A stretch of DNA of 64,000 bases from an uncultured Fretibacterium sp. (GTDB taxonomy: Bacteria > Synergistota > Synergistia > Synergistales > Aminobacteriaceae). Shown one piece after another: positions 7,439 to 16,734 of this stretch (position 1 is the first letter of the stretch; each line of letters begins with the position of its first letter). A program made the translations under genes and the position numbers. Where the stretch lies: positions 151,863 to 215,862 of the forward strand of contig CAMHMH010000004.1 in assembly GCA_946186205.1 (NCBI GenBank). The letters are read 5' to 3'. A model generated the notes under the pieces. It was not told the origin of the DNA, made no database searches, and saw nothing but the letters and a program-made list of their open reading frames with translations.

Positions 7439-8743
7439 TCACAGGCACGAGTCAACATCAACCTTATCAATCATGACATTGAGAATTTCCCGGTCAGTTT
7501 CTTTCATGCCAATCTTGCCGATATAGCCCATGTTCTTTATTGTTCGCTCTACGTCATCTTCTACGAATCCCTCGCCGCCCCGGAACTCGTCATAATTCAT
7601 GCTCATGTGATGGGCTAATATAGCCGCGTGAACAGATGAAGCAATTTTTGCAGCACAGCTCGGTTTAGCTCCGTCGCAAACGATTCCGCCGACATTAGCG
7701 AGGGTGTTTGTGATTGTGCGTCCTATGCTCGCGTAATCTCCTCCGGCCATGTACGTTATGCCCGCGCCAGCTCCTGAAGCAGCACTCACAGCACCGCAGA
7801 AAGCAGACAATGAGCCGATAAAGTGCTTGATGTATATCGATACGAGATTGCTAACGGCCAAAGCCCTGAACATTTTTGCGCGTGAAATCCTCCATCTTTC
7901 AGCAAATTCGACAATGGGAAGTGTTACGGTTATTCCCTGATTGCCGCTTCCTGAATTGATGATTACGGGCAGAGGGCAACCGCTCATTCTTGCGTCGCTT
8001 CCTGCTGCGGCTCTGGCACATGCGCAAGTCCTCACGTCGTCGCCCCAAGTCTCAATCATAGTTTTGCCGATACACGCGCCCCATTTGTTGTCGAGTCCTT
8101 CCTGTGAGATTCTCACGTTGTACTCAACCTGACGCGCTAAGATCTCTTCAACGTCTGAGACTTTGAGTCCATCAGCAAACTCAACAATCCCGTGAAGAGT
8201 CATCATGCTTTTGTCTGCTGTTGATGATTGTGAATCGACTCTGACCTTTTCGGGTGAACGTTCACTGATGATTTTCCCGTCAAGTTTCACGAGGGTAATA
8301 TTTGTGTGAAAGTTTTCGATTCGCACGAGTGATTTATGATTGGGACTCTCCGCTGTAACCTCGATGAAAAGATTCGGGACATCCTCAGCGAGTGAGACAT
8401 CACAAAAATTTTCGCTGACAAGTTTACGGGTTAATTCTCTTGCCTCGTCAGTCGCGCCTGAGATGACTTCAAGCTCACGTGATGAGTCGCCTCCCACAGC
8501 GCCGAGAATAGCTGCGGCCTCGATACCTTTCTGCCCTCCTGAATTAGGGACAATTACGCCCTTGACGTTCTTGATGATGTTGCCTGAACACGATACATGA
8601 AGGTGTGCAGCTTCCTCGCCGAGAGTTTCGCGCGCCTTTGCTGAAGCGTAAGCTATTGCTATAGGTTCGGTGCATCCCATAGCCGGCACAAGCTCTTCAC
8701 GAAGGATTGCTATGTAGTTTTCGTACTGGTCATGTGAAATCAT
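7439..8743 (-). CDS. cyuA: L-cysteine desulfidase (CyuA/YhaM, UPF0597 family)
   Basis: 434 residues. Oxygen-sensitive [4Fe-4S] enzyme that breaks L-cysteine to pyruvate, ammonia and sulfide. Family signatures: MGCTEPIAIAYA at the N-terminus, SCSGNIIKNVKGVIVPN, NSGSGNQGITVTLP, and CDGAKPSCAAKIAS near the C-terminus with cluster cysteines. ATG at 8743 is chosen over the upstream frame to 8794 because the family begins there and AGAGGGGG precedes it. It is divergent from the Rrf2-NifS-NifU operon, suggesting shared control of cysteine sulfur use. Confidence 0.9.
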   Translation of the reverse strand: MISHDQYENYIAILREELVPAMGCTEPIAIAYASAKARETLGEEAAHLHVSCSGNIIKNVKGVIVPNSGGQKGIEAAAILGAVGGDSSRELEVISGATDEARELTRKLVSENFCDVSLAEDVPNLFIEVTAESPNHKSLVRIENFHTNITLVKLDGKIISERSPEKVRVDSQSSTADKSMMTLHGIVEFADGLKVSDVEEILARQVEYNVRISQEGLDNKWGACIGKTMIETWGDDVRTCACARAAAGSDARMSGCPLPVIINSGSGNQGITVTLPIVEFAERWRISRAKMFRALAVSNLVSIYIKHFIGSLSAFCGAVSAASGAGAGITYMAGGDYASIGRTITNTLANVGGIVCDGAKPSCAAKIASSVHAAILAHHMSMNYDEFRGGEGFVEDDVERTIKNMGYIGKIGMKETDREILNVMIDKVDVDSCL

Positions 8744-8814
8744 AGAGACTTTTCCCCCTCTGAATGTGTATGAATTTGTCTGTGAAATCAGCACGATTAT
8801 ATATCATGTTAAAG

Positions 8815-8843
8815 TTGATAAAAATTATCGGGTATGTTATTCT
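8815..8843 (+). promoter_or_regulatory. Promoter of the Rrf2-NifS-NifU operon
   Basis: TTGATA, a 17-bp spacer, then TATTCT with an upstream TG (extended -10), about 40 bases before the GTG start. A TATAAT on the other strand at 8796-8801 is a candidate -10 for cyuA, so the two promoters overlap or lie back to back. Confidence 0.6.
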
Positions 8844-8880
8844 TTGCGCCGTCAAAAATAGTCAAGGGGGATAAAATTTC

Positions 8881-9354
8881 GTGAGGCTTTCAACTTCAGC
8901 GCGTTACAGCCTGCGTGCGTTGTCTGACTTATGCACGTGCCATGAAGAGCCTGTATCAGTCAGCGACATAGCGTCCCGACAGAATATCCCGTCAGCATAT
9001 CTTGAGCAGTTGTTCGGGAAATTGCGCAGGGCAGGGATACTTGAGAGCGTCAGAGGCTCACAGGGAGGTTACATTCTTGCACGCCCGGAAAACGAGATAA
9101 CAATCGCTGAAATCTTGCAGGCAATCGGTGAGCCGCTCATATTCGGGTCATGCCAGACGGAGAAAGGCTGCGAGAACGCCGTGAAATGTCCCACGTTCAG
9201 CTTGTGGCGCAAAGTCAAAGGCTCAGTAGATGAGATTCTGAAGTCAACGACTCTTGAGGACATAGCCGACGAAACAATAACCCTTCTTGACGCACAGCCT
9301 GACCCCGAACGCATAGAGGCCAGGAGAAAAGCACAAGAATCAAAGGGGGAGTAA
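8881..9354 (+). CDS. Rrf2-family regulator with IscR-like cysteine triad
   Basis: 157 residues, GTG start after AAGGGGGATAAAATTTC. The N-terminal winged helix is MRLSTSARYSLRALSDL…SAYLEQLFGKLRRAGILES. The C-terminal half carries C91-x5-C97-x5-C103, the spacing IscR uses to bind [2Fe-2S]. It is followed six bases later by a cysteine desulfurase and then a scaffold gene, the order of an isc operon. It most likely senses Fe-S status and represses this operon. Regulation of the divergent cyuA is a reasonable inference. Confidence 0.9.
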   Translation: MRLSTSARYSLRALSDLCTCHEEPVSVSDIASRQNIPSAYLEQLFGKLRRAGILESVRGSQGGYILARPENEITIAEILQAIGEPLIFGSCQTEKGCENAVKCPTFSLWRKVKGSVDEILKSTTLEDIADETITLLDAQPDPERIEARRKAQESKGE

Positions 9355-9360
9355 ATTTTC

Positions 9361-10551
9361 ATGTTCGTATACTTAGACCATACAGCGACGACACCGACAA
9401 GCCCTGAAGTTTTGCAGGCAATGACTCCTTATTTCGGGGAAATTTTCGGCAATCCTTCGAGCGTCTATTCATTCTCAAAGAAAAGCCGTGAAGCAATCAG
9501 CAAAGCACGTCAGCAAGTCGCAAACGCATTGAACGCAAATTCGGACGAAATATATTTCACAGGCTCCGGGACTGAGGCGGATAACTGGGCGTTGAAAGGG
9601 ACGTTAGAGAAGGGGAAAATTGCCGGGAAGAATCACATAATCACTACAGCGATTGAGCATCACGCAATACTTCACACATGTGAATATCTCAAGAAAGTAG
9701 AAGGTGCTGAAGTAACGTATCTTCCTGTTGACTCAGAAGGCTTTGTGAGTGTTGATGACGTTCGCAAAGCAATCACCGACAAGACCGCTCTTGTGTCTGT
9801 TATGTTCGCGAATAACGAGGTCGGTACAATTGAACCTGTTGCGGAAATCGGCGCATTATGCCGGGAGATGAAGATACCTTTTCACACTGACGCGGTGCAG
9901 GCAGCGGCACATTTGAAGATTGACGTTAAAGCGATGAATATAGATATGCTCTCGATGTCGGCTCACAAGATGTACGGCCCTAAAGGTGTGGGAGCGTTAT
10001 ACATGCGCAAAGGACTCAGGCCTGAAAATTTCGTACACGGAGGAGCGCAGGAACATGGCCGGAGAGCAAGCACCGAGAATATAGCGGGTATAGTAGGATT
10101 CGGGGCGGCAATGGAGATATTGCAGACGAGACTCGCGGATGACGCAGCAATAAATTCAGCACGAAGAGACAGACTCATAGCAGGAATATTAGAGCGAATC
10201 CCGCACGCAAAACTCAACGGCGCAACAGGAAATCACAGACTCCCGAACAATATCAACTTCAGCTTTATAGGCGTTGAAGGTGAGACGCTGCTTCTTGACC
10301 TTGACGCAAAAGGAATATCAGCCTCAACGGGGAGCGCGTGTTCATCAGAGAGCCTTGACCCCTCGCACGTATTGTTAGCGTTGGGACTGAAGCACGAGAT
10401 GGCGCACGGTTCATTGAGATTCACGATTGGGAGATTGACGGACGACTCGCAGATAGATTACGTTCTTGACGTTCTGCCGGAAATTGTAGCAAGACGCCGG
10501 GCAATGTCGCCGTTATGGGAAGACTACATGAAATCGCAGGAGGGTAAATAG
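9361..10551 (+). CDS. nifS: Cysteine desulfurase NifS/IscS type
   Basis: 396 residues. PLP enzyme releasing sulfur from cysteine as a persulfide for Fe-S assembly. Motifs: YLDHTATTPT at the N-terminus, HTDAVQAAAH, the PLP lysine in SMSAHKMYGPKG, and the persulfide cysteine in STGSACSSES (class I desulfurase arrangement). It sits between the Rrf2 regulator and the scaffold protein, with two bases before the next gene. A second, more distant class V enzyme is encoded at 963-2108. Confidence 0.95.
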   Translation: MFVYLDHTATTPTSPEVLQAMTPYFGEIFGNPSSVYSFSKKSREAISKARQQVANALNANSDEIYFTGSGTEADNWALKGTLEKGKIAGKNHIITTAIEHHAILHTCEYLKKVEGAEVTYLPVDSEGFVSVDDVRKAITDKTALVSVMFANNEVGTIEPVAEIGALCREMKIPFHTDAVQAAAHLKIDVKAMNIDMLSMSAHKMYGPKGVGALYMRKGLRPENFVHGGAQEHGRRASTENIAGIVGFGAAMEILQTRLADDAAINSARRDRLIAGILERIPHAKLNGATGNHRLPNNINFSFIGVEGETLLLDLDAKGISASTGSACSSESLDPSHVLLALGLKHEMAHGSLRFTIGRLTDDSQIDYVLDVLPEIVARRRAMSPLWEDYMKSQEGK

Positions 10552-10553
10552 AG

Positions 10554-10970
10554 ATGGCGTTAGATTACAGCAAAAAGGTAATGGATCACTTCATGAATCC
10601 TCGCAACGTAGGAGAGATTGAGAATGCTGACGGTGTAGGCGAGGCGGGAAATCCTAAATGCGGGGACATCATGAAGATATACTTGAAGGTGAATCCTGAC
10701 ACGAAAGTTATCGAGGATGTGAAGTTCAAGACATTCGGGTGCGCGAGTGCTATAGCTTCGTCGAGTATGGCAACGGAACTCATCAAGGGACGAACGATAA
10801 ATGAGGCTTGGGACTTGACGAACAGCGCGGTTGCAGAAGCACTTGACGGACTCCCGCCGATAAAGATGCACTGCTCTGTACTCGCTGAGGAAGCAATACA
10901 CACGGCCTTGAACGATTACAGGAAGAAAAACGGAATGAAAGAGATTCCTATGGAACATCACGAGGATTAA
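10554..10970 (+). CDS. nifU: Fe-S cluster scaffold NifU/IscU-like
   Basis: 138 residues, IscU-type N-domain only. Ligand residues are visible: C36 and D38 in AGNPKCGD, C63 in KTFGCASAIASSS, and C107 in MHCSVLAEEA. It lacks the NifU ferredoxin and Nfu domains. The ATG follows a ribosome site at the end of nifS. With the upstream desulfurase it forms the minimal ISC module of anaerobes; no hscA/hscB or ferredoxin genes follow. Confidence 0.93.
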   Translation: MALDYSKKVMDHFMNPRNVGEIENADGVGEAGNPKCGDIMKIYLKVNPDTKVIEDVKFKTFGCASAIASSSMATELIKGRTINEAWDLTNSAVAEALDGLPPIKMHCSVLAEEAIHTALNDYRKKNGMKEIPMEHHED

Positions 10971-10988
10971 CGGAAGGAAAAATTTTGT

Positions 10989-11020
10989 CCCTTCTCCGTA
11001 AATGGGGGAGGGATTTTTTG
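10989..11020 (+). terminator. Terminator after the isc operon
   Basis: A nine-pair hairpin (989-997 with 11004-11012, two or three G-U pairs) is followed by ATTTTTT. Confidence 0.75.
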
Positions 11021-11023
11021 TTG

Positions 11024-11032
11024 TGCTATAAT
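11024..11032 (+). promoter_or_regulatory. Extended -10 promoter element for the glycosyltransferase
   Basis: TGCTATAAT lies directly after the terminator T-run and 35 bases before the ATG. The same TGCTATAAT sequence occurs upstream of the secreted-protein island at 52935. No -35 box is evident. Confidence 0.55.
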
Positions 11033-11066
11033 CCGTGAAAATCCCGCATGAAAGGAACTTTTGACA

Positions 11067-12215
11067 ATGGCAGGAAATATCCCGGCCGTAAGTTATGAAT
11101 TGCCCGTGAGAATCGCACACATAATAGGCAAGATGCAGAACGGAGGAGTCGAAGCCGTTGTGATGAATTACTACAGGAATATTGACCGCACAAAGATACA
11201 ATATGACTTCATTATAGACTCAGACTCATCAAATCCCGTATTGCAGGACGAAATAGAATCACTCGGCGGAAAAGTCATAACGATTCCCCCGTACCAGAAG
11301 CCAGTCTCATATCACAAAGCACTGTACAAACTTTTCACGGAAAACAATTACCCGCTTGCATATTCTCATCTCAATACGCTTTCAGTATTTCCCCTTTTTG
11401 CGGCATGGAGGGCAGGAATCCCGATCCGGGTCGCGCACAATCACAGCACAGCAGGAAAAGGCCGGGGCGAGTTCAAGCGCAACATGATGAAGTACACTTT
11501 GAGGCCGTTCGCAAAAGTTTTCCCGACTCATCTCTGCGCGTGTTCAGAATATGCAGGTAGATGGATTTTCGGCAAAAACGCAATGGACTCCGGGCGCGTA
11601 AGAGTCTGGCCTAACGCAATAGACACAGAACGATTCGCATATAATGAGCGAGTCCGCAATGATATCCGAATGAAGCTGAATCTGACGGGAAAATTCGTAA
11701 TCGGCCATGCAGGAAGATTTGTTCACGTAAAGAATCATGATTTCCTGATGGATATATTCTCTGAGATTCGCAAAAGGCGTGAAAACTCTGTGCTTCTTCT
11801 TGCGGGGGACGGGCCATTGTTCAACATGTTCAGGGACAAAGTGAAATCTGCCGGATTAAGTGATAGCGTTATATTTTTGGGAAGCGTTCACGACATGGAG
11901 AAATATTATCAGGCTATGGACTTGTTCATATTTCCGAGCCTTTACGAGGGACTCGGCATGGCGGCGGTTGAGGCGCAAATTTCCGGGCTTCCTGTTATTG
12001 CGTCGAGTGAAGTTCCTGATGAGGCGAAATTCTGCGACAACATGAAATTTATGTCATTGCGTCAGTCTGCTAGTGAATGGGCGCAAGAGGCACTGAGGAT
12101 TTCAGACGGCCATGTGAGAAAAGATATGAGCATTTACGCGAGGGAGTCAGGATTTGACGTTAAGACTCAGGGCGAAAGATTGTCGGAATGGTATTGCTCT
12201 CTTCTTGGGATATAG
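11067..12215 (+). CDS. Family 4 (GT-B) glycosyltransferase
   Basis: 382 residues. The N-terminal domain has IAHIIGKMQNGGVEAVVMNYYR. The C-terminal GT4 domain has GHAGRFVHVKNHDFL, LLLAGDGPLF, and the EX7E-type motif FPSLYEGLGMAAVEAQ. It is likely a surface-glycan enzyme. ATG at 11067 lies ten bases after AAAGGA; a TTG at 11061 is also in frame but too close. It is monocistronic, between two terminators. Confidence 0.88.
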   Translation: MAGNIPAVSYELPVRIAHIIGKMQNGGVEAVVMNYYRNIDRTKIQYDFIIDSDSSNPVLQDEIESLGGKVITIPPYQKPVSYHKALYKLFTENNYPLAYSHLNTLSVFPLFAAWRAGIPIRVAHNHSTAGKGRGEFKRNMMKYTLRPFAKVFPTHLCACSEYAGRWIFGKNAMDSGRVRVWPNAIDTERFAYNERVRNDIRMKLNLTGKFVIGHAGRFVHVKNHDFLMDIFSEIRKRRENSVLLLAGDGPLFNMFRDKVKSAGLSDSVIFLGSVHDMEKYYQAMDLFIFPSLYEGLGMAAVEAQISGLPVIASSEVPDEAKFCDNMKFMSLRQSASEWAQEALRISDGHVRKDMSIYARESGFDVKTQGERLSEWYCSLLGI

Positions 12216-12232
12216 ACGTGTGAAAAGTGAGT

Positions 12233-12265
12233 CCCTCTCCTGAAGATTAGGGGAGGGATTTTTTG
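12233..12265 (+). terminator. Terminator after the GT4 gene
   Basis: CCCTCTCCT pairs with AGGGGAGGG (nine pairs) followed by ATTTTTT. It nearly touches the convergent gene that ends at 12266. Confidence 0.8.
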
Positions 12266-12656
12266 TTACTCGTAATCGATTCGCTCAATCTTGAAGATTA
12301 CCGGCCTTGTTCCGTCAGAGCAGCAAGTGATCATAGTATTCTCGTCCTTCATCCATCCGCGCATTATTGAGCCGCCCTGCAAGCCTGTGTATATGTAGCG
12401 TGAAATTGCGTCCCATGCCTCAGAACAGAGGTTTTTCCGGCCCGCCCGCGACTGTCGAGGGGTCAGCGTTTGTCTTTGTGAGAGTGTTGATGCCCATGTG
12501 CCAGAAGTCATCGCGTTCATCGTCGCGGAAGAACTCGAACTCATCGCCGACATTGTAGCAGGGGCATTCGCCGGACTGAGGGTCAGCGCAGTATTTTTCC
12601 TGCAAGCCGGGGTAAAGTTTCTTGTCAATGACTGTGAGTCTTACTTTGTGTTTCAT
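12266..12656 (-). pseudogene. TIGR04076-family protein split by a +1 frameshift
   Basis: The first frame (from ATG 12656) gives MKHKVRLTVIDKK…KYCADP…GECPCYNVGDEFEF…, the TIGR04076 N-terminus, and ends early in a TGA. The second frame supplies the expected C-terminus (LCSEAWDAI…MRGWMKDENT…CCSDGTRPVIFKIERI). The frames join at a run of five A on the coding strand (12432-12436 of the window). Removing one A restores GPENLCSEAWDAI and a single product of about 129 residues. Cause may be sequencing error, a recent mutation or ribosomal slippage. The family's function is unknown. Confidence 0.8.
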
Positions 12657-12713
12657 GAATATACACGTCCTTTGTGAGATTTGCTTTCAGGCTATCACAA
12701 TCGTATTGCGGAT

Positions 12714-13559
12714 TCAATTCTGAAGTGAATACATGAAATACGTTACAGCAAGAAGATCCCCCGCGCCCCCCGGACTAATCCATCTCCCGATAAATTCACC
12801 GTCAAGCCTCCGAATGTCCTCAAGCCCGAATCCCGACTCAATCATTCCCCTTGCGAGCGTCATAACTTCGTGGGCGGTCTCCATGTCATGCCGTGAGATT
12901 ATGTTCGTGTCGTGAGCATGTGCCATAATGTGAATCAGAGTGAACGACATCGCGTCATTGAGACTCATTCCCCGCGAAAGATATTCCCTCAGCGCAGGAA
13001 GCCCCGCAATTCTCACAGAAGGATAGCCCGCTTCAGCTTCTCCCCTTATGCCCGTAATGCCGTGAGTCAGATATACCCGCTCGCCTTTCGTCAGCATGGC
13101 CGGAGTCTTTCTGCTTACGTCAGCAAAATCCCTCTCACAGATTCCCGCGCACATTTCCCCCGCAAGTGTCATGACTCCTTCAGCAGTAACTTCACGCCCT
13201 GCCCCGGCAATATATCCCGCGCACGCACTCAGAAGACCAAGCGAGAATATTTCCCCCTTGTGAGTGTTGACTCCCCCGGTTGCCTCGAACATTCTTTTTT
13301 CAGCAATGACTCCAATCTCACGCACAGCCGGGAAAACTTCAGCAGGAGGAATCCTATTCGCACCTCCCGTGAAGCCTTCCTGTGAAAATTCCGTAAAACT
13401 TTTTGCGAGACTCGCCGCGCTCTTCATGAACGTGAAAAAATTCATGTCCTTGTGCGCTCCTGAGTTGCTGCGGTCAACAAGCCCGGGCTTGGGAGTCGCT
13501 GACACCTCAAGCAGCATCGCCTCAAGTGCCAGCCTCCCTATTAATTCTGGTGAAAGCAT
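12714..13559 (-). CDS. citG: Triphosphoribosyl-dephospho-CoA synthase-like (CitG/MdcB family)
   Basis: 281 residues. The family makes the prosthetic-group precursor of citrate or malonate lyase from dephospho-CoA and ATP. The signature ATPKPGLVDRSNSGAHKDM lies at the N-terminus and HAHDTNIISRHD in the C-terminal half. No citrate lyase (citCDEF) or malonate decarboxylase genes are nearby. No clear ribosome site precedes ATG 13559. The family fold is secure; the exact substrate is not. Confidence 0.8.
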   Translation of the reverse strand: MLSPELIGRLALEAMLLEVSATPKPGLVDRSNSGAHKDMNFFTFMKSAASLAKSFTEFSQEGFTGGANRIPPAEVFPAVREIGVIAEKRMFEATGGVNTHKGEIFSLGLLSACAGYIAGAGREVTAEGVMTLAGEMCAGICERDFADVSRKTPAMLTKGERVYLTHGITGIRGEAEAGYPSVRIAGLPALREYLSRGMSLNDAMSFTLIHIMAHAHDTNIISRHDMETAHEVMTLARGMIESGFGLEDIRRLDGEFIGRWISPGGAGDLLAVTYFMYSLQN

Positions 13560-13614
13560 TTTGTGAATGTAAGTTTGTGATTGATGTGATTATTTCTGTG
13601 AATGAGACTCAGCT

Positions 13615-16600
13615 TTACTCGTCAGAATCTTCATCATCATATTCATCTTCGTTATTCTCTGCGTATTCCCGTCCTCTTATCCTCGCCCACAAGAATCTGA
13701 CTCGCCACACTAATTTATACGCAGCAGGTATCGACAGCATAGCCAGCATTCCGCCCGCCATTAATCCCCCGATAGCCACAACTGCAATAGGCCTCTTCAT
13801 CTCTGAGCCTCGACCTGTCGACAATAACGGGATTAACGAAACTATTGACGTTACGACAGCCATTAACAGCGACTTGAATCGGACATGGCACGCTTCCTCT
13901 ACAGCCTCGTAAGGGTGAGTGCCTTTGAGTCTCAACACTTCTGCATAGTCGACGACAACAATTGCATTGTTCACGACCATTCCGACAAGCATTATCATTC
14001 CGATGATGGCGAATATTGAGATGTTGACTTCCGACAAGAGCATAGCAGGAACGACTCCAATTGCCGCCATTGGTACGGTTGCGAGGATAACGATACTGTA
14101 CGTCCACGACTCAAGAATTGCCGCGACAACGAGATATGTTACGACGATTGCGATGATTAGAGTCCTCAACAGCTCCGTGAAATTCTCGGCCATGTCTTCC
14201 TGCTCGCCTCCGAAATTTATCGATACTCCTTCAGGAAGAGTCATAGCGTTCACAACATCGCGCATTCTTGCGTTTCCCTCGCCTGATGTTATATATCGTA
14301 CACGGCCAGTAACAACAACAGCCCTCTCACGTTCGACCCTGCGAATCTCTGTAGGGCCGTCGCTCCACGAAATGTCAGCAAGTTCATCAAGAGGAACAAG
14401 CCCGTATGATGTCATTATAGGCAGCTCATGAGCGGTGAAAATGTCGCTTGCTAATGACCGTGAAATCCTCGCTTTGATGTCATACTCGTAGCCGCCCTGA
14501 CGGAATTTTCCTGAGTCCCTTCCGATGAGATACCCTCTCACTATGCTTGCGAGGTCTGCAATGTTTATCCCTAAAGGTGCGAGCCTCCAGCGTATCGGAG
14601 TGATTCGGAGTTCAGGCTTTCCCATTTCCATCTCTATTTTGAGGTCTCTTATGCCTGGAATGACTCTGCCTTTTGCGCGAATCTCTTCTGCAATTGTATA
14701 GAGCTGATTCAAGTCCTGCCCCTTTATCTGAATCTCTATCGGGTTTCCGAATCCTGAACGTGTTGCGGCTATTGAGACTTCGACTCCGGGAAGCTCTAAA
14801 AGGTACGGGCGAATCTTGTCCGCAAGTGCTTGTGTTGACGGCCTGTCAGGGTCATCATTCATGTAGAGTGCTATTTGAGCCTCGCTGATTGAGTTTGAAC
14901 GCATCGAGCCTGCTACGGTTGAGACAACGTTCTTGATGTATTTTCGTTCGGGGATTGAGTCAATGTATTTCTCGACCGTGTAAATCATATCCGCTGTCCT
15001 GTGAATCGATGAGTTGTTGTCGAGCGTCAATGTGATTCGGACTGTACCGTCATCCGTTGTAGGCGTAAACTCCGTACCAATGAACGCGCCGAGCTTGAGA
15101 GAACCATACGTAGCAAGCACAGTGAATACCACCGTCAGAAATGGGAATCTCATGGCCAAATGCAGAATGATGAAGAACATATCCCGGAAGCCGTCAAATA
15201 TCCAGTTCCACCAGCCTGTGAGAATTTTGCCTATCAAGGGTAATTCATTGTCATGGCCGGTCTTCTTGATACGGGCGGCAAGGCACGGAGTAACCGCCAT
15301 CGTTACCCACAATGAAAAGCACGTAGCATACACTATAGTAACAGCGTAAGGCTTGAGGAACTGACCAGCTATTGTTGACATTAACGCGACGGGCATGAAC
15401 ACTCCCAAGTTCGTAAGCACTCCAGCAAGGACTGACATTGAGATCTCTACGGTGCCTTCTTCAGCCGCTTCAAACGCTCCGTAACCCATGTCCCTGAACC
15501 TGTATATATTCTGTATGATTAATATTGCGTTCATGACAAGAGTACCCATTGAGAGCGCGAGTCCTAATGTACTCATCAAGTTTAGCGTGTACCCGTGAAC
15601 CTGAAGAGGGACGAACGTAGCCGCAAAAGCAACAGGCATTGAGAACGCCACGATAAATGTCGCTCCGAATCTCCCTAAGAACAAGTAAATCACGAGAGCA
15701 GTCAGAGCGATTCCGATTGCAGTATCACGGATGATGTTTTTGACCGCCGACTCTACGAAGCCCGTATCATCATAAGTGTATTCGTACGTGAAATCGGGGT
15801 AATCTCTCATCGTCCGGGTCATGAGTCGCTTAATCTGCCGTCCTGCCTCTACAACGTCAGCATTTGAGCGCGGGCTAATTCTGAGCTGCACAACAGGATG
15901 ACCATCAGCGCGGGCCATGCTCCTTTGGTCTTCCTCGCCGTCAATAACTTCACCGAGCATTGAGAGCCTTACGGGGAGTCCATTCGCGGCGGGTATGAGT
16001 ATGTCTTCAAGCTGTTCCACCTCGTTGAACTCGCCCATGAGTCGCAAAGATACTTCGTCTTTTGTCTGAGTCACGTAGCCTGACGGTGTAGTCTGGTTGT
16101 TCGCGGCTACAACTAAGCAGACGTGCATATAGTCAATCCCGTAATCGCTGAGTGCTGCCGGGTCAAGATTGATGTGAATCTCTCTGTCTCTTCCGCCGGT
16201 AACGTCAACTCGTCCGACTCCCTCAACACGAGCCATAACGGGCTGTATTCTGTCCTCAATGAGTTTCTTTGCGGTTTTCTCCGGCATTGATGATGTGAAT
16301 GAAACGATAAGGAAGGGCTGTGCTGATATGTCGAATTTGCTTGAAACAGGTTCGTCCGCGTCGTCGGGTAAGTCAGGGATTTTTGCTTTCACTTTGTTGT
16401 TCACGTCAACGAGTGCTAAGTCCGGGTTAGTTCCTGCTTCCATCTCAACAGCTACCATTGAGATTCCTTCAATTGAGTAAGTCGTGATTGATTTCAGGTT
16501 TTCGAGGTCAGCTAATGCGTCTTCAAGCGGTTTGCTTATGAGCTGTTCGATTTCGTTCGGGCCTGCTCCCTGATAGGTAGTGCGGACGAGTACAAACGGC

Positions 16601-16728
16601 AGTTCAACATCAGGATAAAGCGTAACGCCTAACGTGAAATAACTTGAGATACCGAGCAATATCCATATTACAACAGAACACCCGGTAAAGACCGGGTGCG
16701 TGATACAAAACTTTATGAAACCTCTCAT
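13615..16728 (-). CDS. RND-family efflux transporter, inner-membrane pump
   Basis: 1,037 residues, the AcrB/MdtB-like size. An N-terminal transmembrane helix is followed by a large periplasmic loop, the central helix bundle, a second periplasmic loop and a C-terminal bundle. Proton-relay region typical of HAE-type pumps is seen in the central helices (LNLMSTLGLALSMGTLVMNAILI in shortened form). The C-terminus is highly acidic. It lies six bases downstream of its adaptor gene. No TolC-like outer-membrane gene is in the window. Confidence 0.92.
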   Translation of the reverse strand: MRGFIKFCITHPVFTGCSVVIWILLGISSYFTLGVTLYPDVELPFVLVRTTYQGAGPNEIEQLISKPLEDALADLENLKSITTYSIEGISMVAVEMEAGTNPDLALVDVNNKVKAKIPDLPDDADEPVSSKFDISAQPFLIVSFTSSMPEKTAKKLIEDRIQPVMARVEGVGRVDVTGGRDREIHINLDPAALSDYGIDYMHVCLVVAANNQTTPSGYVTQTKDEVSLRLMGEFNEVEQLEDILIPAANGLPVRLSMLGEVIDGEEDQRSMARADGHPVVQLRISPRSNADVVEAGRQIKRLMTRTMRDYPDFTYEYTYDDTGFVESAVKNIIRDTAIGIALTALVIYLFLGRFGATFIVAFSMPVAFAATFVPLQVHGYTLNLMSTLGLALSMGTLVMNAILIIQNIYRFRDMGYGAFEAAEEGTVEISMSVLAGVLTNLGVFMPVALMSTIAGQFLKPYAVTIVYATCFSLWVTMAVTPCLAARIKKTGHDNELPLIGKILTGWWNWIFDGFRDMFFIILHLAMRFPFLTVVFTVLATYGSLKLGAFIGTEFTPTTDDGTVRITLTLDNNSSIHRTADMIYTVEKYIDSIPERKYIKNVVSTVAGSMRSNSISEAQIALYMNDDPDRPSTQALADKIRPYLLELPGVEVSIAATRSGFGNPIEIQIKGQDLNQLYTIAEEIRAKGRVIPGIRDLKIEMEMGKPELRITPIRWRLAPLGINIADLASIVRGYLIGRDSGKFRQGGYEYDIKARISRSLASDIFTAHELPIMTSYGLVPLDELADISWSDGPTEIRRVERERAVVVTGRVRYITSGEGNARMRDVVNAMTLPEGVSINFGGEQEDMAENFTELLRTLIIAIVVTYLVVAAILESWTYSIVILATVPMAAIGVVPAMLLSEVNISIFAIIGMIMLVGMVVNNAIVVVDYAEVLRLKGTHPYEAVEEACHVRFKSLLMAVVTSIVSLIPLLSTGRGSEMKRPIAVVAIGGLMAGGMLAMLSIPAAYKLVWRVRFLWARIRGREYAENNEDEYDDEDSDE

Positions 16729-16734
16729 GAAAAT

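Noticed and set aside
10560..11201. 213-codon minus-strand frame spanning nifU and the following gap
   Set aside because: It runs antisense through nifU, a terminator and a promoter, and shows no protein-like features.
12912..13385. 157-codon plus-strand frame opposite citG
   Set aside because: Antisense shadow of a conserved gene; Ser/Arg-rich product with no recognisable domain.
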